Assembly: GCA_963624605.1 (NCBI GenBank)
Contig: CAVFQD010000031.1
Coordinates: forward strand, 1 to 22,629
Direction of reading: 5' to 3'
DNA from: Fimenecus sp963624605
Lineage (GTDB): Bacteria > Bacillota > Clostridia > Oscillospirales > Acutalibacteraceae
DNA length: 22,629 nucleotides
Under the pieces are notes generated by a model. The model saw nothing but the letters and a program-made list of their open reading frames with translations, searched no databases and was not told the origin of the DNA. Each line of letters opens with the position of its first letter. Position 1 is the stretch's first letter. A program made the translations under genes and the position numbers. This document shows, piece by piece, positions 15,376-22,628 of the stretch.

Positions 15376-15410
15376 AAAAAATAATCCCCGCAGCGTAATT
15401 CACTGCGGGG
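15376..15410 (-). terminator. Attenuator terminator before aroF
   Basis: CCCCGCAG/CTGCGGGG (15403-15410 with 15386-15393) forms a perfect GC-rich 8-bp stem with a 9-base loop. On the minus strand it is followed by ATTATTTTTT (six Ts at 15376-15381). It lies between the leader peptide stop and aroF, so its use would shut off the whole operon. Confidence 0.85.
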
Positions 15411-15521
15411 TGTAAGTTTACTTATCTCTGAACCTTGTTAAGCAACCTGTTTTGCAGCGAACGACATTATTACCTTACCAAAAAAGTTGATAAAGTAGAA
15501 ATAGAAGTATTCAACTGCAAA
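15386..15521 (-). promoter_or_regulatory. Leader RNA with alternative protector, antiterminator and terminator helices
   Basis: On the minus strand, segment 1 TTTGCAG (15515-15521, codons 6-8) can pair perfectly with CTGCAAA in segment 2 (15451-15457). Segment 2 TTCGCTGC (15454-15461, codons 26-28) can instead pair with GCAGTGAA in segment 3 (15399-15406; 8 bp, one G-U). Segment 3 also forms the 5' arm of the terminator with segment 4 (15386-15393). These pairings exclude each other in the 1:2, 2:3, 3:4 order of classical amino acid attenuators. A ribosome stalled on the Tyr/Phe run would block segment 1 and free segment 2. Confidence 0.75.
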
Positions 15522-15536
15522 TGAAAACTTGCCCAT
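15438..15536 (-). CDS. Phe/Tyr-rich leader peptide of the aromatic operon
   Basis: This is a 32-codon reading frame with 8 Phe and 3 Tyr. Residues 10-19 read YFYFYFINFF, and further Phe lie at 4, 6 and 26; there is no Trp. It starts at an ATG preceded by AGGAGA at good spacing and ends with TAA. A consensus promoter is immediately upstream and an intrinsic terminator immediately downstream. The peptide itself probably has no function; its translation speed senses charged tRNA-Phe and tRNA-Tyr. This is the same logic as the enteric pheA leader, here placed before DAHP synthase and five further genes. The identification is by inspection and untested. Confidence 0.85.
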   Translation of the reverse strand: MGKFSFAVEYFYFYFINFFGKVIMSFAAKQVA

Positions 15537-15567
15537 TTGTCTGTTCTCCTGAGATTTTGATGGTAAT

Positions 15568-15596
15568 ATATTAGCATTAACTAACCTAAAAGTCAA
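15568..15596 (-). promoter_or_regulatory. Sigma-A promoter of the aromatic operon
   Basis: TTGACT (15591-15596) and TAATAT (15568-15573) on the minus strand are separated by 17 bases. The start is predicted near 15561, about 25 bases before the leader peptide ATG. Confidence 0.8.
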
Positions 15597-15646
15597 CACT
15601 TTTTTCAAAGTTGTTATAAATATGAAAATTTCATAAAATCTCGCCC

Positions 15647-15671
15647 GTAGGGACAGCCCTTGCGGCTGTCC
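15647..15671 (+). repeat. Type-B repeat unit, island 3
   Basis: This is an exact 25-base copy of the unit at 6831-6855. It continues into CGATACAGGCTCCCT, which matches, inverted, the flank of the copy at 195-219 and so defines a larger composite element. Confidence 0.8.
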
Positions 15672-15676
15672 GATAC

Positions 15677-15802
15677 AGGCTCCCTCTGACAGGCAACATA
15701 TGCAATCGCCGCCCGTGGCGGATAAAGGGAGCATCTGTTGGCGTAGCGGTCGATTTTGTGCGGCGCTCCAAGCCGCACTTGCAAACATAGGCTCCCTCTG
15801 AC
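15677..15802. repeat. 98-base insert between 14-base direct repeats
   Basis: AGGCTCCCTCTGAC occurs at 15677-15690 and again at 15789-15802. The 98 bases between hold the hairpins CCGCC/GGCGG (about 15708-15720) and GTGCGGC/GCCGCAC (15758-15764 with 15772-15778). The arrangement looks like a short element inserted in, or recombined between, copies of the composite repeat. Confidence 0.6.
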
Positions 15803-15863
15803 GAGGGAGCTGTCAAACGCTCTGCGTTTGACTGAGGGAGAGATAACGAAAATTTGATATTTA
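15789..15863 (+). repeat. Composite hairpin repeat, island 3
   Basis: GCTCCCTC/GAGGGAGC is followed by the CAAACGC/GCGTTTG hairpin and the GAGATAACGAAAATTTGATA tail. Positions 15812-15863 match 6978-7029 with one mismatch. Read in reverse, the module order is the same as at 141-187. Confidence 0.8.
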
Positions 15864-15882
15864 CTGCTTTCTCTCCTTCCGT

Positions 15883-15920
15883 CACGCCTGCGGCGTGCCA
15901 CCTTCCTCGTCAGAGGAAGG
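15883..15920 (+). repeat. Two further hairpins in island 3
   Basis: CACGCC/GGCGTG (15883-15888 with 15892-15897) and CCTTCCTC/GAGGAAGG (15901-15908 with 15913-15920) are perfect short stems in a non-coding stretch. They appear to be diverged members of the same repeat collection. Confidence 0.55.
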
Positions 15921-15955
15921 CTTGGTTTTGCGGTTGTTTTAATTTGATGGAACCC

Positions 15956-15973
15956 GTAAGGACAGCCCTTGCG
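15956..15973 (+). repeat. Truncated type-B repeat unit
   Basis: GTAAGGACAGCCCTTGCG matches the first 18 bases of the unit with one change, then diverges, so the hairpin is lost. No coding sequence is credible between the aromatic-operon promoter and the GH3 terminator. Confidence 0.65.
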
Positions 15974-16002
15974 TGCGAGGTAGTATGTAATAGTGAACAG
16001 TG

Positions 16003-16029
16003 AAAAAGGCACTTCCGAAGAAGTGCCTT
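16003..16029 (-). terminator. Rho-independent terminator after the GH3 gene
   Basis: AAGGCACTTC/GAAGTGCCTT (16006-16015 with 16020-16029) is a perfect 10-bp stem. On the minus strand the loop is a stable TTCG, and the stem runs into TTTTT followed by CACTG. It lies 15 bases past the GH3 stop, after a smaller ACCGG/CCGGT hairpin. Confidence 0.9.
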
Positions 16030-16044
16030 GACCGGATAAGCCGG

Positions 16045-18495
16045 TTATATCTGTTTAAGTCTGCCGAGCCTTTTAATTCCGCCGCCGAAGAGGAAGCCGC
16101 GAAGAATCTTGCCGAGACCTCTCCAGAATTTATCCTCGTTAAGGATAAGCAGCAAGCCGTCAGCCATTTTCGGGCTGAAGATGCCGAAGCTCATGGAGAT
16201 AAAGTTCTTGATAGGCGTCTGTAACGCAACCGCACCCATCATCGTCTCCGCACCGAGCATCTTTGTGAGCATTCTGCAAAGTCTGCCGCCCCACTTGCCG
16301 TCCTTGGCGTCCTCAAGAGTGTTGAGGTAATTGAGCGGTATGCTCTTATCACGGGTTGAAGGCGGAATTTCGTGACCGAGAACAGCTCTGAACTCGTCGT
16401 CCGAAACATTCATAATGTCGGCGCCGTAATATGACGGTGCCATCTTATGATAATCGGGAACAGCGTAGCTGACTGTCGACTCAACATTGAGCGAAGCCTC
16501 AAGCTTTATATCGCGGCTTGAAGCGCCGACCAAAATCTTAAATTCGCCTGTTTCAACCTGCCAATCATGAGCGTCAACATTATAGAAAGCAAACGCACGC
16601 TTTTCGAGGTCGATTGAAACCTCTTTTTCCTCGCCTGCTTTAAGGAATACCTTCTTAAAGCCCTTGAGCTCCTTGACGGGTCTGTAAATTGTCGATTCAA
16701 CATCCGAAACATAAAGCTCGGCAATCTCTGCGCCGTCTCTTGAGCCTGTGTTCTTAACCTTAAAGGTAACGGTAACGGTGTCGGTGTCCTTTATATTGTC
16801 GGAAGAAAGCTTAATGTCGCTGTATTCAAAGGTTGTGTAGGAAAGACCGTGACCGAACGGGAAGCGAACCTCCTTGTTTGCGGTGTCGTAATATCTGTAG
16901 CCTACATATATACCCTCTCTGTATTCAACGGAAACGGGTGTGCCGGGGAAGTAGTTTGCGCTTGAATTGTCCGCAAGTGCATAAGGATATGTCTCAGCGA
17001 GCTTGCCCGACGGGTTGACATCGCCGAAGAGAATGTCACAAACTGCGCTTCCTGCCGCCTGACCCGTAAGGAATTCGTTAAGGATAGCGGGAACCTCGTC
17101 AGCCCACGGCATCTCAACCGAAGAGCCGCCCGAAAGTACAACTACAACCTTCTTGTTTACCTTGAGCACTTCCTCAACAAGCCTGTTGTGAAGTGGCGGA
17201 ATACCGAGGTGCTTTCTGTCGTTGCCCTCTGTCTCAAATTCGTCCGTAAGACCGATAAAGAGAACCGCAGCATCAGCGTTCTTAGCCTTTGTAACAGCCT
17301 CCGCTACGAAGGTATCGTCCGAAATCTTGTTTTTCTTATCGGTTGAATAGCCCTGTGCGTATTCTACGCTTACGCCCATTTCCTTTGTCATTGTGTCAAA
17401 GGCGTTGTCAAGGTCGATGGGGTTGATAAGCGAAGAGCCTGCGCCCTGATAACGGGGCTTCTTAGCCATCTCGCCGATAAGTGCAATCTTTGCGTCCTTT
17501 TTAAGGGGAAGAATATCGCCGTCATTCTTCATAAGAACCATACACTGACCTGCAATTTCCCTTGCAAGACGGTGATGCTCCTTGGGGTCGTATGTATATT
17601 CGCCGAGGGTTGCAACCGACTTGTCAACCATATCGAGGATAAGGTCAACCGCATGGTCGAGAACAGCAACATCAAGCGAACCGTCACGAACAGCGTCAAC
17701 AATCTTCTTTGTGCCGTCTCCGCAGGAGGTGGGCATTTCGATTTCCTGACCTGCGATGAGTCCGGGAACTCTTTCGTTTTCAGCGCCCCAGTCGGTTACG
17801 ACAAGGTTTTTGTATCCCCAGTCGCCGCGGAGAACATCGGTAAGGAGCCATTTATTTTCTGCACAGTAGTAGCCGTTAAGTCTCTCATAAGCGCACATTA
17901 TCGTCCACGGCTGAGCCTTTTTGACAGCTATTTCAAACGGGCGGAGATAAACCTCACGAAGCGTTCTTTCGTCCGCTACGGTGTTTACCGTCATACGCCT
18001 TGTTTCCTGGTTGTTTGCCGCATAATGCTTTAACGATGTGCCTATACCCTTTGACTGAACGCCGTTGATAAAGGAAGCCGCCATCTCGCCCGCAAGCTCG
18101 GGGTCCTCCGAGAAATACTCGAAGTTTCTTCCGCAAAGCGGCGAACGCTTAATGTTTGTACCGGGTCCCAAAAGAACGGATACCTTTTCCTTGCGGCACT
18201 CGTCGCCGAGAGCCTCGCCCATTCTTCTGATAAGGTCCGTATCCCATGAGCAGGCAGTAGCCGAAGCTGTGGGGAAGCAGATAGCCGGAACGCCTTTGAG
18301 AAGGTCTGTTTCGCCCTTCTTAGCCGCTTCGGGATCGCCCTTTTTACGGATTCCGTGAGGTCCGTCGTTAAGGCTGACCGATTTAATACCCAGACGGTCA
18401 ACGGGCTGGCTGTGCCAATAATCAAGTCCGTCGCACATGCTCGCTTTTTCTTCAAGCGTCATTTTTGCGATGAGATCTGCATGTTTCAATGCCAT
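16045..18495 (-). CDS. Glycoside hydrolase family 3 beta-glycosidase (beta-glucosidase-like)
   Basis: This 816-residue protein should release terminal beta-linked sugars from oligosaccharides. The GH3 barrel has NDGPHG (43-48), GPGTNIKRSPLCGRNFEYFSEDP (from 110), KHYAANNQE (156-164) and VVTDWG, with the nucleophile Asp235. The second GH3 domain (about 310-500) contains ETEGNDR, where Glu423 is the likely acid/base by the EGxDR motif. An Fn3-like domain follows FPFGHGLSYTTF (545-556). Residues beyond about 690 form an extra C-terminal tail of roughly 125 residues, with hydrophobic and basic stretches, that is not part of the standard GH3-Fn3 core. No signal peptide is seen, so it is probably intracellular. 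GGGAGG precedes the ATG. Exact sugar specificity cannot be read; beta-xylosidase is possible. Confidence 0.92.
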   Translation of the reverse strand: MALKHADLIAKMTLEEKASMCDGLDYWHSQPVDRLGIKSVSLNDGPHGIRKKGDPEAAKKGETDLLKGVPAICFPTASATACSWDTDLIRRMGEALGDECRKEKVSVLLGPGTNIKRSPLCGRNFEYFSEDPELAGEMAASFINGVQSKGIGTSLKHYAANNQETRRMTVNTVADERTLREVYLRPFEIAVKKAQPWTIMCAYERLNGYYCAENKWLLTDVLRGDWGYKNLVVTDWGAENERVPGLIAGQEIEMPTSCGDGTKKIVDAVRDGSLDVAVLDHAVDLILDMVDKSVATLGEYTYDPKEHHRLAREIAGQCMVLMKNDGDILPLKKDAKIALIGEMAKKPRYQGAGSSLINPIDLDNAFDTMTKEMGVSVEYAQGYSTDKKNKISDDTFVAEAVTKAKNADAAVLFIGLTDEFETEGNDRKHLGIPPLHNRLVEEVLKVNKKVVVVLSGGSSVEMPWADEVPAILNEFLTGQAAGSAVCDILFGDVNPSGKLAETYPYALADNSSANYFPGTPVSVEYREGIYVGYRYYDTANKEVRFPFGHGLSYTTFEYSDIKLSSDNIKDTDTVTVTFKVKNTGSRDGAEIAELYVSDVESTIYRPVKELKGFKKVFLKAGEEKEVSIDLEKRAFAFYNVDAHDWQVETGEFKILVGASSRDIKLEASLNVESTVSYAVPDYHKMAPSYYGADIMNVSDDEFRAVLGHEIPPSTRDKSIPLNYLNTLEDAKDGKWGGRLCRMLTKMLGAETMMGAVALQTPIKNFISMSFGIFSPKMADGLLLILNEDKFWRGLGKILRGFLFGGGIKRLGRLKQI

Positions 18496-18539
18496 ATTGT
18501 TCCTCCCTTAATAAACGAAAAGATTTTTGTTTCGGTAAT

Positions 18540-18568
18540 ATAATAAAACAAAATCCCAATTCTTGCAA
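18540..18568 (-). promoter_or_regulatory. Promoter of the GH3 gene
   Basis: TTGCAA (18563-18568) and TATTAT (18540-18545) on the minus strand are separated by 17 bases, about 45 bases before the GH3 start. No clear operator is seen. Confidence 0.6.
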
Positions 18569-18623
18569 GGGCTTTGCCGACATTTTTATCGGATTTGTTC
18601 AAAAACAACGGAATTATATAATT

Positions 18624-18659
18624 AAAAAATCGGGAGCACCCGTATAAGGAGCGCTCCCG
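18624..18659 (-). terminator. Rho-independent terminator after dpaB
   Basis: CGGGAGCG/TGCTCCCG (18652-18659 with 18631-18638, one G-U pair) is followed on the minus strand by ATTTTTT. It starts 14 bases past the dpaB stop and separates dpaAB from the GH3 gene. Confidence 0.85.
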
Positions 18660-18673
18660 TAAATTTACGGCTT

Positions 18674-19240
18674 TCACAACAGCATAGGCTGAAGCTGTTT
18701 ACCCTCCAGCGCCGCTTTGAGCGTTTCGGGTATCTTTTCAAAATCCGCAACCGTCGAATTCGGCTTGTTTATGCAGTCGTCCTGCCTTAACGGCACAAAA
18801 TACATATTTTTCGCATTCATAAGCAAGCCGATGTTTTTAGCCGCCGCAGCAAGTGCGTCGTTTGTCGAAACAGCGATTATGACGGGTCTGTCGTTCCTCA
18901 AATGAGCCTTTACAGCAAGCGTTACGGAGGTGTCCGTTATACCGTTTGCGAGCTTTCCGAGCGTGTTGCCCGTGCAGGGAGCTACCACAAGTGCGTCAAG
19001 CATTTTTTTGGGACCTATCGGCTCGGCGGAAAAAATCGTGTGTATAATTTCGTTCCCCGTTATTTCGGAAATTCTGCTCGTGAAATCCTTTGCCTTTCCG
19101 AAACGGGTGTCGGTTGAATATGCATTTTGCGACATTATCGGGATAACGTTGTACCCCGATTCCTTTAGGACGGACATCTGCGGGATAACCTTGGAAAATG
19201 TGCAGAACGAGCCGCACATTGCAAAGCCCACATTTACCAT
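18674..19240 (-). CDS. dpaB: Dipicolinate synthase subunit B (SpoVFB)
   Basis: DpaB is the flavoprotein-like subunit of dipicolinate synthase, which makes the Ca-dipicolinate of the spore core in the mother cell. The 188-residue protein has the N-terminal VGFAMCGSFCTFSKVIPQM, the middle APCTGNTLGKLANGITDTSV and PVIIAVSTNDAL, all typical of SpoVFB. It begins immediately after the dpaA TAA, with AGGAGGTAGG as its ribosome binding site. Its presence argues strongly that the organism forms endospores by the DpaAB route rather than the EtfA route of some Clostridium species. Confidence 0.95.
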   Translation of the reverse strand: MVNVGFAMCGSFCTFSKVIPQMSVLKESGYNVIPIMSQNAYSTDTRFGKAKDFTSRISEITGNEIIHTIFSAEPIGPKKMLDALVVAPCTGNTLGKLANGITDTSVTLAVKAHLRNDRPVIIAVSTNDALAAAAKNIGLLMNAKNMYFVPLRQDDCINKPNSTVADFEKIPETLKAALEGKQLQPMLL

Positions 19241-20071
19241 TTACCTACCTCCTGAACAAATACTCTCTATTCTCTCGGCTATAAGAGCGCCCGCCTGTCG
19301 CGGAAAATATTTTCCCGGAAGCGACAACGCTCTTATCAATCTGATTGAAAAGGCTTTCGCCGTGTTTTCATCCTCTCCGAAAGGAGCGGAGGCTATATCG
19401 ACTATAACGGTATCTCCGTTCATTTCGGCAAATATTTTTTCGTCAAGTATTAAGGCGGGTACGGTATTTATCACAAGCCGAAAATCCTTTATCCTGTCGG
19501 GCAGGGCGTCAAGATACAAAAAGTCATATCCTTTATCTCTCGCCTGCTTTTCGGCGGCTTTGCTTCTTGCACATACGGAAAAATCACAATTTTCGGCACA
19601 GAGTAAGTCGGCAGTCGCCTTTGCTGTTCTTCCGAAGCCCGTTATGACCGTTCGCATATTGCGAAAATCAATACCGTTTTCCGAAAAAACCTTCGGCAGA
19701 GCCTTTGCGGTCAGCACGGCGTTTTCGTTTATCATTTCGCCGTCGTAATAGTCGAACACTGCCGCCCCGCGTTCCTCGAGTGCGACTTCAAGGTCGGGAT
19801 TTACTATTCCGCCTATTACCGCATCGCCCTTTTTGATTGCGGATATAAACGTTTTGAGACTCATCTGCGGATTTGCGCTTTTCATATTTATATATACGCC
19901 GTCCCGTGTTACGGGAAGCGGCAGGATTACCGTTTTACTGTTTTCCGCTTCGGAAAGAAGCTCCGTTTCGCTCCTGCACGGAGAGACCTCAAACCCCTTT
20001 TCCGAAAGATACTGTTCAACATATTCAAAGCGTTTGTCGCCGCCGATAATCATTATCTTTTTATTTTCCAT
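19241..20071 (-). CDS. dpaA: Dipicolinate synthase subunit A (SpoVFA)
   Basis: DpaA is the NAD(P)-binding subunit that, with DpaB, forms dipicolinate from 4-hydroxy-tetrahydrodipicolinate, a branch from lysine synthesis. The 276-residue protein has an N-terminal IMIIGGDKRFEYVEQYL segment and a central Rossmann motif TGFGRTAKATADLL (144-157). The frame is open to 20104, but 20071 is chosen because GGAGG precedes it and MENKKIMIIGGD is the family N-terminus. A longer start would lie at or before the predicted transcript start. It is a two-gene operon with dpaB, divergent from murC, probably mother-cell specific. Confidence 0.93.
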   Translation of the reverse strand: MENKKIMIIGGDKRFEYVEQYLSEKGFEVSPCRSETELLSEAENSKTVILPLPVTRDGVYINMKSANPQMSLKTFISAIKKGDAVIGGIVNPDLEVALEERGAAVFDYYDGEMINENAVLTAKALPKVFSENGIDFRNMRTVITGFGRTAKATADLLCAENCDFSVCARSKAAEKQARDKGYDFLYLDALPDRIKDFRLVINTVPALILDEKIFAEMNGDTVIVDIASAPFGEDENTAKAFSIRLIRALSLPGKYFPRQAGALIAERIESICSGGR

Positions 20072-20101
20072 ACGGCATACCTCCGTCTTAATTCTACAAT
20101 A

Positions 20102-20130
20102 CATTCTATGAAAATCAAAGATTTATTGTG
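20102..20130 (-). promoter_or_regulatory. Sigma-K-like promoter of dpaAB
   Basis: On the minus strand CACA (20127-20130) and CATAGAATG (20102-20110) are separated by 16 bases. This matches the Bacillus sigma-K pattern mACm-N16-CATAnnnTA except for the last base. The -10 also resembles sigma-E (CATACAnT). No good sigma-A promoter is seen for dpaA. The spoVF operon of B. subtilis is transcribed by sigma-K. Confidence 0.6.
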
Positions 20131-20149
20131 CCAATCGGGAAAATAGGGT

Positions 20150-20177
20150 TTGAATTTTTATAAATATGCAATATAAT
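20150..20177 (+). promoter_or_regulatory. Sigma-A promoter of murC
   Basis: TTGAAT (20150-20155) and TATAAT (20172-20177) are separated by 16 bases, about 35 bases before murC. It lies back to back with the dpaA promoter. Confidence 0.7.
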
Positions 20178-20211
20178 ATATTGTATAAAACTATTTAAGC
20201 AGGTATTTATT

Positions 20212-21597
20212 ATGAGTGATATTTCCGAAATCTTAAAAAGCGCAAAAAGAATACATTTCATCGGCATAGGCGGAAGCGGTATGTGTCCTCTTGCGGAAAT
20301 TCTGCACGCAAAGGGATATTCGCTTCAGGGCTCGGACAACAACGAAAGCTCGATTGTCGAAAGAATACGCAAGCTCGGCATTCCCGTTATGATGGGTCAG
20401 AAAGCCGAAAACATAAAGGGAGCGGATATGATAGTATATTCCGCCGCAATCCAGCGCGGAAACGAGGAACTTGAAGCGGCTCTCGCAAGCGGTATTCCAA
20501 CCTTTACCCGTGCGGAGCTTTTCGGCGAGGTAACAAAGCATTTTGACAACTGCATAGGCATATGCGGCACTCACGGCAAAACCACCACCACATCAATGAC
20601 GGTTCAGGCAATGCTCTCCGCAAACCTCGACCCGTCGGCGGTTATCGGCGGCAAGCTTCCGCTGACAGACAGCTACGGCAGAGTGGGAAAGAGCGACACG
20701 ATAGTCTGCGAGGCTTGCGAATATGTCGACACATTCCTGCACCTTTTCCCGAATGTTGCGGTCATACTCAATATCGACGAGGACCATATGGAATATTTCA
20801 AGACCCTTGACAATCTTATATTGAGCTTCCGTAAATTTGCGTTGCTTGCAAAAAGTGCGGTAATTTATAACGGAGACGACGCAAACACGCTCAAAGCCGT
20901 TGAGGGAATTGAGGGCAAGGATATGATTTCCTTCGGCTTCTCCGACAAGAACGACTACTATGCCGAAAACATAGAGGAGATAAACGGAGCATACACCCGT
21001 TTTGATGTTATGTACAAGGGCAAGAGCCTCGGCAATGTTTCGCTTGCCGTTCCGGGTAAGCACAATATTCTCAACGCCCTTGCGGCAACGGCGAGCGCTG
21101 TTTATTCGGGCGCGAAATTCGATGAATGTATCGAGGGCTTGGAGAGCTTTACGGGCGCAGGCAGGCGTTTTGAAAAGCTCGGCACCTACGGCGGAATTGA
21201 TTTCATAGACGATTACGCACACCATCCCGCCGAACTCAAGGTTACGCTTGAGGCGGCGATGAAGCTCGGCTACAACAAGGTGTGGGCGGTTTTCCAGCCG
21301 TTTACCTATTCAAGGACCGTTATGCACTTTGATGAATTTGTGGAAGTCCTTAAAATTCCCGACAGATGCGTTATGACGGAGATTATGGGCTCGAGGGAAA
21401 CCAACACCTACGGCGTTTACACCTCGCAGTTGGCGGAAAAGATACCGAATTCCGTTTGGTTCAATACACAGAAGGAGGTTGCCGATTATGTTGTAAGGAA
21501 CGCAAAATCGGGCGACCTTGTGCTGACAATGGGCTGCGGCGACATATACAAATCGGCTCATATGATGATTGATATGTTAAAGGAAAAACAAGCGTAA
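20212..21597 (+). CDS. murC: UDP-N-acetylmuramate--L-alanine ligase
   Basis: MurC adds L-alanine to UDP-MurNAc, the first peptide step of peptidoglycan precursor synthesis in the cytoplasm. The 461-residue protein has the UDP-binding GIGGSGM (18-24), the ATP loop GICGTHGKTTTTS (116-128), EACEYVDTFLHLFP, NIDEDHMEYF and the C-terminal domain block DDYAHHPAELKVTL. Length is normal. The ribosome binding site (GCAGGT) is weak. It is the only plus-strand gene in the window. It is a single-gene transcript with its own promoter and terminator, not in a mur cluster. Confidence 0.97.
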   Translation: MSDISEILKSAKRIHFIGIGGSGMCPLAEILHAKGYSLQGSDNNESSIVERIRKLGIPVMMGQKAENIKGADMIVYSAAIQRGNEELEAALASGIPTFTRAELFGEVTKHFDNCIGICGTHGKTTTTSMTVQAMLSANLDPSAVIGGKLPLTDSYGRVGKSDTIVCEACEYVDTFLHLFPNVAVILNIDEDHMEYFKTLDNLILSFRKFALLAKSAVIYNGDDANTLKAVEGIEGKDMISFGFSDKNDYYAENIEEINGAYTRFDVMYKGKSLGNVSLAVPGKHNILNALAATASAVYSGAKFDECIEGLESFTGAGRRFEKLGTYGGIDFIDDYAHHPAELKVTLEAAMKLGYNKVWAVFQPFTYSRTVMHFDEFVEVLKIPDRCVMTEIMGSRETNTYGVYTSQLAEKIPNSVWFNTQKEVADYVVRNAKSGDLVLTMGCGDIYKSAHMMIDMLKEKQA

Positions 21598-21636
21598 TAA
21601 TCCTTATATACAAAACGGAGCAAGGCTGACAGCATA

Positions 21637-21670
21637 CGGTGCAACTCAAAAACGGGTTGCACCGATTTTT
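21637..21670 (+). terminator. Rho-independent terminator after murC
   Basis: CGGTGCAAC/GTTGCACCG (21637-21645 with 21656-21664) is a perfect 9-bp stem followed by ATTTTT on the plus strand, about 40 bases past the murC stop. Confidence 0.85.
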
Positions 21671-21772
21671 ATGCTATGCGATAAATCCAAACTTACGAGA
21701 ATTTTGCCGCATCCTTTACGATATGCAATGAGTTCCCGCTCTCTGCGACTGCGCAATGAAAATTTTACAAAC

Positions 21773-21815
21773 AAAAAACAGACACAGCCGACAGGGTTCA
21801 TCTCCGTCAGCTGTG
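21773..21815 (-). terminator. Rho-independent terminator after the EFR1-type gene
   Basis: A 12-bp stem with two G-U pairs (21804-21815 with 21783-21794) and a 9-base loop is followed on the minus strand by TCTGTTTTTT. It lies 66 bases past the stop. Between it and the murC terminator (21671-21772) I see no gene. Confidence 0.8.
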
Positions 21816-21881
21816 CTTATTTCAAGCGCAAATTAAGTTTTAGCAATGAAAAATATGTAAGCTGCTATCAGCACAACGATT

Positions 21882-22628
21882 TTACGGATGTATATACTGC
21901 CCGTGTTTTTTTGTATTTTTGCCGTATTGAATAGCAAATTTAGGACAGTGATGTAAGCAGGAAAGGCACATAACGCATTGCTCCTTAACCCATTCGGGTT
22001 TGCGGGCTTTAAGCCTAATGGCGGAAACAGGGCAGTTTTTGGCACACAAGCCGCACCCAACGCAGGTATCTTCAACCGAAAAATGCTTTGTTTTACGCAT
22101 TGAATCATATTCGATATTATAGCCTATCTTTGCAAGCGGATAAGGAAGCTTATTTTTCATAAAATCCCCGTTGGCAAAAGTCTTTACCTGCTTGATAATA
22201 TAATCAATTTCAGGTTCGGCGTTATCGTTTATTTTTAAAACCTTTTCTTTATTGCTCAAATCAAAAATCGGAGTCCAAGCGTCCGGCATTTTCACGCTGA
22301 ATTTTGCGGACAACGGCAAGCCTTTGGGCTCAAGAATATTATCTGCGAATTTTCCTGTCTGTCCCGGAGTTGTTCCGTAAGTAGCAATGAAATATATGTA
22401 GTTCGGCTTATAGCGCAAATCCAATCTTTGTAAAAACTCGGTTACGATAACAGGCAATCCCCAAGAATATGTGGGGCATACTATGCCAAGTACATTACAT
22501 TTATCATTAAATGAAAAGTTTTGCTTCTTATAGCGTTCAGTAATTGGAACGGTAATGTCGGCTGTTGCCTCGGCAATTCTTTTGGCAACATATTCGCTGT
22601 TTCCGGTTGCTGAAAAATATAAAATCAT
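21882..22628 (-). CDS. EFR1-type flavodoxin-ferredoxin fusion protein
   Basis: This 248-residue predicted electron-transfer protein has an N-terminal flavodoxin-like domain (about 1-150) starting MILYFSATGNSEYVAKRI, where SATGNS is the FMN phosphate loop, with CPTYSWGLP at 51-59. Two [4Fe-4S] cluster motifs are C-terminal: Cys189-x2-Cys192-x2-Cys195-x3-Cys199 and Cys218-x2-Cys221-x2-Cys224-x3-Cys228. This layout is the EFR1 family common in anaerobic Clostridia. Partner and substrate are unknown. The ATG is one base from the window edge, so its ribosome binding site and promoter cannot be seen. The start agrees with the usual N-terminus, so the protein is probably complete. Confidence 0.88.
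   Translation of the reverse strand: MILYFSATGNSEYVAKRIAEATADITVPITERYKKQNFSFNDKCNVLGIVCPTYSWGLPVIVTEFLQRLDLRYKPNYIYFIATYGTTPGQTGKFADNILEPKGLPLSAKFSVKMPDAWTPIFDLSNKEKVLKINDNAEPEIDYIIKQVKTFANGDFMKNKLPYPLAKIGYNIEYDSMRKTKHFSVEDTCVGCGLCAKNCPVSAIRLKARKPEWVKEQCVMCLSCLHHCPKFAIQYGKNTKKHGQYIHP

Noticed and set aside
8925..15536. Trp attenuator or inclusion of trp genes in the aromatic operon
   Set aside because: The leader peptide has no Trp codon and no trp genes are present, so the signal is limited to Phe and Tyr.
15438..15788. The 116-codon frame that contains the leader peptide
   Set aside because: Only the last 32 codons are likely to be translated. The promoter and ribosome binding site lie inside the longer frame, just before codon 85.
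15614..16012. Open frames across the island upstream of the aromatic operon
   Set aside because: They consist of translated hairpin repeats (GCPYGF, GSLYRTAARAVPT type strings that also appear in island 1), with no ribosome binding site and no conserved protein character.
19833..20111. Plus-strand open frame antisense to dpaA
   Set aside because: It has no ribosome binding site or family features, and it lies wholly opposite a well supported dpaA.
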